64,000 nucleotides of DNA from Trichinella spiralis (Eukaryota; Nematoda; Enoplea; Trichinellida; Trichinellidae). Numbering within the stretch: position 1 is the stretch's first letter; the number at the start of each line of letters is the position of its first letter. The translations under genes were made by a program, and so were the position numbers. The stretch covers positions 10,252,312 to 10,316,311 of the forward strand of contig CM012953.1 of assembly GCA_000181795.3 (NCBI GenBank), given 5' to 3'. Positions 21,901-34,329 of this stretch are shown piece after piece. The notes under the pieces are model-generated. The model made no database searches and was not told where the DNA came from. It saw only the letters and a list, made by a program, of their open reading frames with translations.

Positions 21901-24900
21901 ATTGATTGTTGTTGAATTGAAGAGGTGATTTTTAACATAATATATTATAATCGTTCAAACAAATGAATCGGTTTTGAATAGTTTTCAAAGTTTTGAAACG
22001 AAGATTTTTTTTTCACTAGCTAAACGCTTTTCAGCCGATGTTATTTTGTTTTTGTATGTGGAAAGTGCATAGTCCAGTAGTAGATACGCGTATGAACCTA
22101 CTTGGATAAAATTGATGAAAGCATCTCTAAAATTGAAATGTTTCATTCATTTTAAAATTTGAAACAAGTTTCATGTTTCGTGTAATGATAAAATTCTCAT
22201 TCAATAAATGCAAATTATTATTAATTCAAAATAGTATTTTAATTGGTGAATTTTTTATCTTTGATTACAAATTGCAAGGTTAATTTTGTATTTGTTAAAA
22301 ACTTCATCAGGTTGTTGTTTATTTTATTGGTGGATTGCATAAACTGCAAGTCGCGGGGCGTGGTTTAATTAATATCCAGTAAAGGTTTAAACGACGAAAA
22401 TGACCTTCAAGCACTTGCTAAATTAAATTACTGTGGCCATTATGTATATACATGTATACATATATATAAGCTCAGTCATTAAAAGTCGATGCTGGGAAAA
22501 TTGTAATCGGAAATTGCATGGTTAAGCATTTGACGAAACAATGTGAAATTTTTCCATGAGTTTTGAATTGTTTAAAAATAGAATTTTATTGGTAAAGAAA
22601 AAATGGAAAAGCATACAATCTCTGTTTTGCAACTGTGCTGATCGGCTGACTCATCAAAATGTTGTTCAGATAAGATCACTACAGCTATTGTTGCGCAAGC
22701 TGAATTTTAACGTTCAAAGACGTGAATCACAAATCAAACAGGCTATCAAAGAATTGAAAAATACCTTCAGCTGAATCAGTCGACAGACTAAATTAAATTT
22801 TAATATTATTTAAAAATTATTTTTATTTTCTGAAGAATAAAAAATTTTTTAAATTAAATTTTCACAACATTCGAGATTTATTATTTCATATTCACACTTG
22901 CGTCTTTTTGTTTATTAGTAAAAATTGTTCTATATTACGGCTGCAATTTTTTTTGTTATTTTTAAAATCAATTTTATTTTATTTTATTGTTGAAACAATA
23001 GAATGAGAACTGTACTATTTTGAAAATTAAGTGCTTTGTTACAGCCGAGAGGGTACTGTATAAGATTGGGATCTAAGCGATTTTGACGTAGCTGCTCCGA
23101 GATGTTGACAATGGAACGATATCATCGAGTGGAAATCCGTGTTGAGGTAATTAAACTAGTTTACTGTTGTTTAGAACTTCAAAATGCATGCCGGTTGCGT
23201 TTTTAATAGACTCATTGGTAAAAATGAAATTGTATGCGATTGAGGCTTTTCACGAGGGCGGTGGCCAGATTTTTAGGTATTGTTTCACAATGAATGTCTG
23301 AAATTGATCATGCAGAGTTGATTAGTAGAAGTTTCATGAGCACAGTTTTTCATGATTCAAATGTGAATTTTATTGTTCAATTTAATTTCAATCTAATCTA
23401 ACGTTATATGTTATATGTTATATGTTATGTTATGTTATGTTATGTTATATGTTATATCATCATGTCATGTCATGTCATGTCATGTTATTTTCGTTTCAGT
23501 TGAAATAGGTGATGTAGTATGCATGCCGTTTTGTATGAAATGTTTTTTGTCGTTTTCAGTATTATCGTTCTACAGAATACATACTTTTTCGCAACTTTCG
23601 GTTCAATTTACCCGAAGGGAATAACTGAATTTTCATTTTTTTAAACTGAAATTTTGAATATGTAAATTCAGCATCTTGACTTGTAATTTTTGCAATTGTA
23701 AAATTTGTTCAACATTTGTACATGTTTTTTTTTCATTCGCTAACGTAGCTTTTCACTGAATGTACAGCGGTGAATCTTGTCGAAACAACAACCGAAGTTC
23801 TCCAAGTTCTCGACTGAGATAAACATGCGCACAGTTCTCTCATATAAAATGCTTAAAAACGGCGAATAATTTCTCAAAATGCATGCACGACACTGTAGAT
23901 ATGATGAAATATTCAAGTACACTTCGGGGATATGATAAGTGAGTTTAACAAGCATGGCTAATGAGGTGATGCAGTTTTCATTGTCATTACTGACAGTATT
24001 TAAATTAGAAAATGATAAAAGCAGGCTCGATTTAGAAAATCTTTTTTACGATCATTTACAATTTTACTTTTGCAGTTGTTTTTTTATTTTGAATAATACC
24101 GATTTGAATTATTTGATTTAAAAACAGAATGTTAAGTGAAAATTGTCCTTCTGGTATTTTCAGTTTCCATTCTACAGTGCTAACTACTGGGAAATTAGAA
24201 GTATTAAATTTGAAAGAAGTTCAAGAATTTTTCTTCCACAATTAGCAACTATATTCAGTATAATTTCAAAATAGTTTATTCTGCTTTCTTTTTTTTATAA
24301 AAGAAACATGAACATTTTTCTTTTGGTCCGTTTGATTTTTTAAAGATTATTAAATGTTGTTGTTTTCGTGTATAATTTGCATTTTGAATATATGTATCAA
24401 ATGGCCGTTGATTTTGTTTTCAACGTGTTCTTGTGATTTTTTGAATACTACAAATTTGTGAGAGTAAAAATCCAAGCTTGCAGTGAAAAAACTTTTGAAC
24501 TAAAAGTAAATATTTAATATCAGCACAATGTGATAAAATTCATATTAATTAATTTTTTGTGATTTCTGTTTATCACTATTTTTTTTCGGATTCGTAATTT
24601 TTCTTATTGATTAGTTTATTTTAATCCTGGTTTATTTAAATTTAAAATTGAACAAAGCAGTAAGTTGTTCTGGTTGTTATTGGTCAATATTTTGGAATAA
24701 TTTATAAATTTCGTGTATTTGCAATTGGAATGAATAAAATAGAATTTTTCGAATCAGCTTCTGGTGGGATGTGTATATGATCGTGAAAATCGTCATTTGA
24801 AAGCGAGATGCTTGATTTTAAAGTTTTGATAATTTCTAAATTTTCTTGATCTGCAGACATTATCGGCGATGCTGTTCGCTGTTGCAACGTCGCTTTTAAG

Positions 24901-27900
24901 AATTATCAATGAAAAAGTGTCAACTGAGTGTGAACAGTTTGAAACATGTATAATTTTTTTCTGAATCTAGATTATTCATCTCTGTATTTATTATTTGCGT
25001 TGTTATCGCGAGAGAAAAATTAATCAACAAATATGTTTAAAAAATGTAAAAGAAAAAAATTTTTTTTTGATTATTCCAAAAAAAAAGAAAATAACTTTGT
25101 TTATTTTTTGAATTTTTTAATTTCAACGTTTCGTCGAATGTCGGTAAGGGACGAAGTTATTGATCCCGTTGTTGTTGCTTTTGGCGCCGAGACTTTACAT
25201 CTACTTTCAGAATAGTTGCTTTTGGCTATCGAGCACTTTGCACAAATAATTCATGCTTTATTATTATTATTGATTTCACAAATTTGTGCCAACCGAAATT
25301 TTGCTTTTTCCTCCAATCCCCCCCGCCCCTTTTCTCTTTCTTCCACCATTTATTTCGACGACACAAATCGTGATCAGCAGATGAAATTGATTTGTGCATT
25401 TGTTTATTATTTTTTTTTAATTTCATTTTAGTTTAATTTTTTTTGAATTGCGTTGAAATTTTTTTGTTTTATTTTTAAACTGATGTTTTTATTTGTTTGG
25501 TAGGGATTTTTTTGTGTTGTTTGTTTTTTTCTTTGCAAAAATATGCAACAGTGGTTTGTTCATGGTATGATTTGATTTGATTTTTCATATAATATATAAA
25601 GCAGAAATTGGAAATGACCAGTTTTCGCTCGTTTGTTTGCTTGTCTATATTGCAGCGCTTTATTTTAAAATTTATTTCTCTTATTTCCAATATGCAAATC
25701 TGTTGCTTGGATAATATATATGTATTATGTATAATTTTTTTTTCTCCTTATTAAACACCCCTTCGATCTTCCGTGTCAGTGTTGGTCTATTTTTGGTAAC
25801 AGTGTTGCTCCATTTTTGGCCTTGCCCATATATTGGTGACCTTGTCGTTTTGTTCGAAAAGCAATATTATTATTGTTATTGTTGTTATTATTATTATTAT
25901 TATTATGCAGAAAGATGTTCGATATGATAAGATGGATATTGCGTGCTTGTAAATGTGATTTGAAAATTTGTGAAATTATTTGTTAATTTTGTTTGCATTT
26001 CTGTGGTTTAACCTCACCAATCCGTTTGTGTTGAAGTATATGATGTTTGGATAAAATTTGAATCAAATCAAAATATTGAGAAGAGAAGAATTGTGGAATT
26101 GTGTTTCAGTTTTTCTTTCTTTTGTTCAGCGTGTGTTCGTCGTTAGATTTTTTCCAAGTCGAGGTTGTTTGTATGTTTTTGTTTATTTTTTGCAGCACTA
26201 ATCTATATATTCTGTATGTTGTAATTCGGTTACGGTAATTCATCATCATCATCATCTTTTTCTTCTCGCATATTTCTGTGCTGCAAGTAGTGACCATCCG
26301 GATGCTTTGGAATTTGAAAATTGTCGGTAGTGTTTGTTTTACGTTGTCGTCAACTTTCACAAATATACATACAATACATACACACACACACATTCCTTCC
26401 TCTCTTTCTCGTCTACTTGCCGGGGATTTCGTTTGTTCAATTTCTTTCTTTTCCAATCTTCTCTGCTTGCTCTGCTCTAAGGCTTTTATGTCTATTTTTA
26501 ACGCTTATTAGCAATTTCAAAAGGGACGTTTTGTCAAATTGATGACAAACTGCCGGCCGCCTGTTCTTCTTCTTCTTCTTCTCGGCCAGTCGTCATATAT
26601 ATTATTCTGGTTGCTCGAAGGTCGTTCTATGAGCGCGCAACTGACGTACATCCTTTTTGTCCCGGACCGACTGCAGCCTGTCCTGCACCTGTCACAGAGA
26701 ATCTTTCTTTTTTAATTTTCATTTTGTTTCATCTTTAATTTTATTTTTTTTATCATTCCATATCTTATTTTTTCATCTTTTTAATGTTTGTCATAAACGG
26801 GGATTAATAAATAGTTGTTGTTTCTTTTTATCTCGAGAGAAATGCACGTGATGCAAGTCCAGTATCATGTGTGCAAAATACATAAATTATGATGATGATG
26901 ATGATGATGCATGGATCTTTTCGAGAAATAAGAACAATAGAACTGGCAAAGCAGCCGCTCCGGCCCTCGATTGGACAAGCCGAGACTACTGACAGTTGCC
27001 TTGTAGAATGACCGGTGGCTCCGTCTGGTGATCGTTGCGGCGCTACGACTCGCGATAGGTGGATGGACGGATCATCGTCATTATTATTATTATTATCATT
27101 CTACTTGCAGTTTATTGCTGTTGTCCAGCTCGGCTTGGCCAGTTATTTATTACACCAGGTGCGCGGAGACGTTTCGCGAAAATTCAAACTCTTCCATACG
27201 CTCTGGTCATTTTCACATCTTTTTTATTTATTTATTTTTTGTATTGTATTTTATCTTTTTTTTTCTCAGCAATCAAAAAATTATATTGTACTTGATTTTC
27301 TCAATTTTTTTTTATCCACCGTTCGGTTGTGTGTGTGTTTTTCTTTCTTTCAACTTTCCCAATTCTTGACCTCTTCTCGTGTTACGGTTGTGCAACTGTT
27401 GCGATGGGGGCCGAGCTGCCCCAGCAGGGCATTGTTGGTCGTTTTGGCCATTGTTCTCCCTCTGCCGCCACCAGCACTACGAACGGCCGGCCATTCGAAA
27501 ATTTGGGTCAAAAGGAGGGTACCTGCGCTTTTTCTTTTCCTATGATATATATTTTTTTCCCCTACGCTCCGACCTACCGGCATTACAGTATACTAACCGC
27601 GTTCCACCGAGTGAGTGAGTAGTAGTGTGGCGGGCAGTTGCGTCGTCGTCGTGTTCAGTCCAGTTTTAGTCCAGTCCAGTCCATTAAATACCAGCGCCGG
27701 CTCGCTGCACGTTGATCCAATTTGGTCCATTTATTTATTATTTTATATTTATTTATTGCTACTTTTTTTTTATCCTTCCCATCATCTATCTATCCCAGGA
27801 GAAGGAACCAAAAAATAAAAATAAACAATTATGCGTCGTCGACCGCGCAACGGACAGTTTAGAGAGGTTTGTTTGTTTTTTTTTATTTTTTGTAATTTTG

Positions 27901-30900
27901 TCGATGGGAAAATTTGTTTTTTATTTTGTTTCGTTTTCACCTCATTTTCATGATCCGACCTGTTTGATGTCAAGACATTAAACAAACTCATCCGAGTGAT
28001 GGATGATGAGAAATTGTGATTATATCACAACAGAAGTGATGAAAAGGATGAATGGATGGATGGGATATATGGTTGTGGTGGTGTTGAAGCTTTTCCATAT
28101 CTGTTTCTCACTGCTCGATCGACTTTTTCCACTCAGTGATCTATTAATATATTATATGGTCTGGTGGTCTTCGATCGGTCAGTCGGCCGACCGTTCTTCT
28201 TCTGTACTTTGCAAATAGGAGACGAATCGCGCGCAAAAATTGGCTTATCAATTGATTCCGAGCATCCATGCGTGTGTGTGTGTTTTTGTTTTATTATTTT
28301 TTTGCACACCAAGGCATCGCTTGCCGTGGCGGCAGTTATTTTTTGCGTTTGTTTATTTCTTTCTTTGCTGACCGTCGGCTAATAATTAACGTATTGCGCG
28401 TTCTGCTGCAGCAACTAGCTCACTAGCTCTGACCGCATGACGGACGGACCGACGGCAAGCTAACGAGCGAGCGATCGTGTGTCTGTGTGTGTAGTGTTGC
28501 GAAGCGGGTCGTCCGTTGGTCCGTCCGTCTGTGCGCTTGCTTCGCGCGCATACGTGCGCACGCAACTACTCTTGGACAACAACAAACGTCGAGGTCGACG
28601 GCGTCCAACGGTCATCTGGCCGACCGAACGAACGGCCGGCCGGCCGGCCGCTGTTCTCTTTGTTTGCTTCAACACTTTTCTTCCCTACGCCACAAATCGC
28701 GTTGCTCCTCCACCTCAGCTTACTGTATTTGTTTTTTGTTTTTGTTTTTTATTTTTTTCTCCCTCTTTCTTCATCATCATTGGTTTTCTACCACTACTAC
28801 TACTACTGCAACTACGACTATGTATATATATATGTGTGTGTGTGTGCACGCATGATACATTTATTATTACTATTCGCACGCACTCTGCCTTTATTGCAGG
28901 TATTTTTTGCATGATTTTTTTTCAAATATTTTCTTGTTTTTTAGAATACATTGCGTTTTTTGAAAACTGAGCGAATGTCGCCGGGTGTTGTCGGTTATCC
29001 CACCACTTCTGCCGCTGCCGCAGCAGCTGCTGCAGCTGCCGCGGCCGCCGCCGCTTCGGCTCCACCTCCACCACCACCTCCACCGGCACCGGCACCGGCA
29101 CCTCCGACCAATTGGGGTTTGACCAACGTGGCTGTGCCTGTGGTGCGCCAACAGCCGGCGCCCTATTACGGCTCTTATCAAAATCACAATTCCGTCGTAC
29201 GACCAGTAAGTGCAGTTGTGAATTAATTAATTAATTAATTAATTTTCGAACAGAAAAGAAATTCATTCTATATAATACAAAATTAATTGACGCCCAGTTG
29301 TTGTTGTTGTTGTTGTTTATTTGTTTATTGCGAAACGAATGTTTGTTGTTTTCATTCTACTTTTCCCAGTGTAAAAGCAGCGTTGCTGGCGTTGGGCCAA
29401 GTCGGCGTGGGCGGTGTTTAGTTTGACGCGTTCGTTTTTGAAACGGGCAGGCAGCGTGCAGGGAGAGGGAAGAAAGGCGGGGTGGGAGTTGTGTTTTTAT
29501 TGATCAAATTCGTTTTCAGCTTTTAAACACACACACAACACACACGCGCGTTCAATTTCTTCTTCAATCGATGCAAATAATGAATGAATAATAATTGGAA
29601 ACATTATTTTACCGCTGTCGGAACGGTAGCAGCAGATTTTTTTTTGTTTTTTCAAGGTTTTGTGTTAGCACCAGTGTTGTATTTTTATACATACATGTGG
29701 GATTGATGAGTTGAATAAATTGACAACGGAGAAAATAAATTTATTTTATTACAAAATAAACCTGTTAATGAATAAAGAAAATGAGATTGTTTTTCAGTTA
29801 GTGTTAAAGGTGTTTTTTTTTTAAATTTTCTTCTGTTTGTTGTTGAATTGGAAAGAGTTGAAATGTTGGTTTTATGCTTTGGCCAGAATTTTTCAAACTT
29901 CCAAGCAAAGCAGCAGCAGCAGCTTCTATTTTTAGCATATAAAACTGAGCATCATCGATCGATTTTGTTCGTTCGTTCGTTCGTTCGTTTTGCTGAAGAA
30001 GAGTTTCAATTTGAAATTAGCACGAGCGCTTGCTTGTATGCTTTTCAGTGTTGCACGTCGGTTTTTATTCAATTTAATTCAATTCAGTTCAGTTCAGTTC
30101 AGTTTAATCATTTATTTTTACCTGTATACCCACCCTTGCGCACAATTCAAATTTCTTCAACCACTGCTGCAACGAGATATAGAGAAATAAATGTTTTTTT
30201 TGTTTTTGTTTTGATTTCGCATTTGAAATTCAAATTCATTATTCAATCCCACCAACAACTGTATCCCATGGTAATAATATATATGTTGCTCGTTTCAGTC
30301 GAGCGGATATCGATGCAGTACAGGGAACAGCGGCTCCAGCGCTACTGGCGGTGGTGGTGGTGACCGTTCCAGTCGTAGCGCAAGCAGCAGTTCTCCTCGC
30401 GAACAGCTCAGCCAGACTAATCTTTACATCCGCGGACTGGCACAAAACACTTCTGACAGGGACTTGTACAACATGTGTCAACAGTATGGCAAGATTGTTT
30501 CTACCAAGGCCATTTTGGACAAGACGACAAATTTGTGCAAAGGTAATAAAATACGAAATTATTATTTACAAAATAAAAATATTTATTCTTTTTTTTTTCT
30601 ATTCTCAGGATATGGATTTGTGGACTTCGATACACCGGAAGCGGCGGAACGGGCAGTTAAATCGTTGACCCAGCAGGGTTATATGGCGCAGATGGCCAAG
30701 GTGTGATGGCGATGGGGGGGGGGAGGAGAGGGATTTTTTGTTTTCAGGTTGTTGATGAATTTTATTAATTTCCATTTTTTTTCTTGTATTGCAGCAGCAA
30801 GAGCAAGATCCGACAAATTTGTATTTGGCCAATTTGCCGGCGAATTGGAATGAACCGCAGTTGGAAAATTTGTTGAAAGCGTTCGGCACGGTCGTTTCGA

Positions 30901-32101
30901 CCAGAATTTTGCGTTATCACAATGGAGCGAGTCGTGGGGTTGGTTTTGCAAGAATGGAAACTCGTGAACATTGTGAAAATGTGATCAAAGAATTCAATGG
31001 CAAAGTTTTGACGGGTGAGTAGAGAAAAAAATACGGTGTGACAACTTTTTAATAATACAATAATAGTCTTTTCTCTTTTTTTCTATTTTTCTATTTGCAA
31101 TTCTGTATATTTTTTGGTGTTCAGGTCACACTGGTGATCCGTTGTTGGTCAAATTTGCCGACAGTGGACGAAGACACCGACGAACCCACTTTTATCACGA
31201 ACACATTAACAACGGCGAAGTGGGCCAACATGTTTACAATTATTATTATTATTATTATTATTATTTTAATATTTCGTTGTATTTTGTTTTTAGGCTAGTT
31301 ACAGTATTCCGGCGTATGATCCGAATCAAATGACCAATGGGTAAGGAAATTGTTTTATTTAGAATTAATTAATTTTTTTTTCCTGTTGGTTATTTATTAA
31401 AATGGTGGTTAGGTATTTCGCTTCATCAATGCAAACGTTATATGAACAATTTTCCAGAAATGGTGCGCTGAACGCTGGACCGTTTGCTGCGGCGAACTTT
31501 TACCAACTCAATCCACAATACGCTTATTTTGCTGCTGCACCGTTTTCATCGGTTGCTTTGACTGTTTGTTGTTGTTCTGAAAAAAAACTTATTTTTTTTC
31601 TTTGTTAGATTGTATCTGGTCAGCCGTTTCTTGGATATCCGACCGTCTCTAATGGAAGCGAAAACGCCGCGGGCATTAACAACTTAGCTGCTCAGATGAA
31701 TCACATGTCGCTCGGCCAGGCGCCCCAACCGACGCCAATACCCAACGCGCAACCACAGTACGCCGGGGCTGGGATACCGTCGATTCATCCAACTTATCAA
31801 CTGTACCAGCAGACATTTTATCCGCCAATGTGCTTTCCAGAAATGCAGGTATTTTGCAATGTAATAATAATAATTATTATTATTTGTTGTCGATGTTCTC
31901 TATCTACAATCATTGATTGTCGTTTAATTTTTCCAGGCTGCTACTATTGATATCACCGCCATAAATGGCAATGGTAACGTCAGTCCTCCTACAATTGTTG
32001 CTATTGAAGAGACGGAAGTGAATTATGCGCAGTCGCCCTATCGTGGTAGTACTAATGGCAGTGTGGTTGTTTCTCCGGCAATTGCAACTGCTGGAAAATG
32101 A
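18932..32101 (+). CDS. RBMS/SUP-26/Shep-type RNA-binding protein with two RRMs
   Basis: Twelve exons join in phase to 580 residues: 18932-19010, 20504-20574, 20630-20719, 28945-29205, 30299-30542, 30609-30700, 30795-31014, 31125-31219, 31294-31340, 31413-31551, 31609-31848 and 31937-32101. RRM1 (about 206-280) has [21 protein letters not shown] and KGYGFVDF; RRM2 (about 284-360) has [11 protein letters not shown] and SRGVGFARM. This pair is the signature of vertebrate RBMS1-3, fly Shep and worm SUP-26, which bind A/U-rich RNA and control translation and stability. Exon 4 encodes a run of 15 Ala, then Pro-rich sequence. The C-terminus is Gln/Ala/Pro-rich and probably disordered. The first three exons (Ser-rich, then [11 protein letters not shown]) are 8.2 kb from exon 4 and linked only by matching phase; they could belong to a separate gene, with ATG 28975 or the exon at 27831 as the real start. 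Confidence 0.88.
19011..20503. other. First intron of the RBMS-type gene
   Basis: Mostly AT-rich. A stretch at 19870-20360 has higher G+C and long open minus-strand frames that resemble no known protein; it may be an old transposon piece. No exon is supported. Confidence 0.4.
20720..28944. other. Long (8.2 kb) intron of the RBMS-type gene
   Basis: The intron runs from GTAAGC to TTTTTTAG. Up to about 26.5 kb it is AT-rich, with short repeats such as ATGTTAT and ATGTC runs at 23403-23482. From about 26.5 to 28.7 kb it turns G+C-richer, with many CG dinucleotides and T/C-rich runs, which resembles an internal promoter region. A 73-codon open stretch at 22556-22774 has no recognisable relative. 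Confidence 0.5.
27831..27866 (+). CDS. Candidate alternative first exon of the RBMS-type gene
   Basis: ATG at 27831 opens twelve codons ([12 protein letters not shown]) that end at a GTTTGT donor in phase 0, the phase required by the exon at 28945. The exon follows a CCCAG acceptor-like site and lies in the G+C-rich part of the long intron. Its basic Arg-rich content resembles the third upstream exon ([11 protein letters not shown]). This would give a shorter protein lacking the Ser-rich N-terminus. It is an inference from phase and context. Confidence 0.4.
29005..29105 (+). repeat. Trinucleotide-rich coding run: polyalanine then polyproline
   Basis: Mixed GCN codons encode 15 Ala in a row, followed by Ser-Ala, eight Pro and an Ala-Pro alternation. 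Codons are mixed, so this is not a pure triplet expansion. Such tracts are often length-variable and disordered. Confidence 0.75.
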
Positions 32102-34325
32102 AAAAAAAAAACTGTGCAATCTCACTTGATAACAAGACATCATCATAAAGTGAATATATATATATATATGTATGTAGTGTGAATTATTCAATTTTTAATA
32201 ATTTTTTTTTATAGTTCAACAAAATTGCGTGTGAATATTATCCAGAATTATATATGGTCTCTATTTATCATTTAAATTCCTTTTATTTGTTTTCTATTTT
32301 TTTGTTTTGTTTTTACGTCCATCGGCTGGATCGACGTTTGTTGTTTCAGAGAGAGAAAATTATTTTCTCAACATTTTTGAATTTCATTTCACTATTACTG
32401 TTGTTGTTGTTGTTGTTTTACGCCTAGTTTTTAGAAAAACAACAAACAAACAAACAGCAAAGACCGTCCTCCATTTTTTTACTTTCAGTTTTTTTTCACT
32501 CTTTCTTGTTACTACTGTTTTTCCTCCGATGCTTTTTCTCTCTGCATCGTTTCTGTGAAGCTGCGACCTTGTTTGTTTGAAAATTTTCCATTCAAACTAG
32601 AGCTCTACGGTTTTCACCACCATTAGATTAGCAGCAGCTGTTTTACTATTTATTATTTATTACTACTTTTCTTTCCTGAAATTTACCTACGAAAATTATC
32701 ATCATCATCCATCATCATTATTTTTTTTCTATCTTTTATTTTGGAAAAATTTTTTCCACTACTTGATTTTTCATTTCAATATTTTGTGGGGGAAGATGAG
32801 ACGGTCCATCTATCTATCCACAGAAAATGTTTGTTCGGTCAAGGGAGAAAGGCTTGCTTTGAAATTTTAAATTCTGTTCTGTTGCCCTTGGCCACGATAT
32901 GGGTTTTTCTCAACAATCGCCCCCACGACATTGTGCGCGATTTTCTTCTTTCTTGTTTTTTCTCTTTTTTTACATTTTCTATTGCTCTTGAAAAGATGCA
33001 CAGTTTTGGTTGTGGTTGTGGTTGTTGTTGGACAGTGAGCGGATGTTTTGTTTTTCTGCTTGCTAAAGCTGTTTTCACTTTCAGAGCTGCTCCTGCTACT
33101 CTATCACCACACCCACTAAAAAATACCTCTGTCGATCTGCTGCATTTTTTCCCCTATTCTTCTTTTTTGTCAGGAATTCTTACTTACGGACACGCCCATT
33201 ATTATTTTGTTCAAATAATGGGTTGTGCAATTTTGATTTTTATCATTGTAAAATTTGATGCGCACTTTTTTTTTGTTTTTCTGTGCGCTTGTATAGTATA
33301 AGATTTACTATGTTGTGTTTAATATCATCACACATATGACATCACTTCAGGTTTTGTTTGTGAATTTTTTTGTTTTCTATACTTGGCTATCTTTTTCTTT
33401 TTGTGGAGAAATTTTCACTCCCTGAAGATGATCGATCAGCTGTGTTTTTGTTTTGATGCCTTGTTGTCGAGAGCTTATAGGGTTTTCTTTTGCAAGATGT
33501 GAACGCGAAATTATTGGAACGACGACTAAAAAATATACATATTTGTGAGCGCTACCACCTGGCTCATCGTTTTTTTTCCAATTTTACCCTCCTCTTTATG
33601 GGTTTTTGTTTCTATCAGTTATTATTATTATTATTATTATTATCCTTTATATAATGTACATATATATATGTATATATCCTTATGAAATGTTATTTATGCT
33701 TTGCATGTAAATTCCACCGAATAGTTTTTGGAATTTTTTTTTTGTACTCTCTTTTTTGCCTTTCATTCTCTGCTCACAGTGGTTGCGAAGTGAGAGAACG
33801 GTTTGGAATTTGGATTGATCGATCGATCGATCGATCGATTGATATCTTTTGTAGCAGTTTGGTGAAAGAACACCCCACCACCCGATTTGTGTGACCATCA
33901 GATTTTTTTTGTTGTTGTTGTTGTCGTATGTCTTCATTTAGACGACAACACGTTCGTTCCATCATTACAAGAACATCATCTTTCGTTATAATTTTTTTTG
34001 AATTTTTGTTGTCGATGCGACCATCCGCTGAGCAGAATTATAGAATATTATTTATTACACGTCGTTGAACTTTTTTAATTTTACGACAAAAAAGTAGAAA
34101 ATATTGGTGCCACGGTGGTGGGCAACTGTGTGTGTGTGTGTATTTATTTATTTATTTACTTTAAATATATTTTGTATGCAACAGCGACGTTCTATGGAAC
34201 GAAAAGTATGAAAAAAAGAAAGTTGACGCGCGCCACTCAGATAATGTGTACGAAGACTGTTGTTTTTTTACGCAAAAGGCTCGTGTTTATTGTTTTTCAC
34301 GTTGTGTGCATATTTTTGAAATAAA
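32102..34325 (+). other. Probable long 3' UTR of the RBMS-type gene
   Basis: After the stop at 32099-32101 the plus strand stays strikingly T-rich for more than 2 kb, with (TTG), (CAT) and (ATT) short repeats and a GATC run at about 33819-33840. AATAAA at 34320-34325 is the first convincing poly(A) signal that follows a T-rich stretch. No coding exon is supported. The extent is inference; transcript ends would decide. Confidence 0.4.
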
Positions 34326-34329
34326 GACT

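Noticed and set aside
22556-22774. 73-codon open frame in the long RBMS intron
   Set aside because: Lys/Gln-rich composition could be coiled coil, but no splice sites with the right phase and no family likeness.
24702-24887. Minus-strand 61-codon frame with balanced composition
   Set aside because: Isolated in AT-rich DNA with no neighbouring exons; a single short frame is not enough support.
25700-28900. Many overlapping open frames rich in Phe, Leu, Ser or Arg
   Set aside because: They come from T/C-rich and trinucleotide runs in the long intron and occur in several frames at once.
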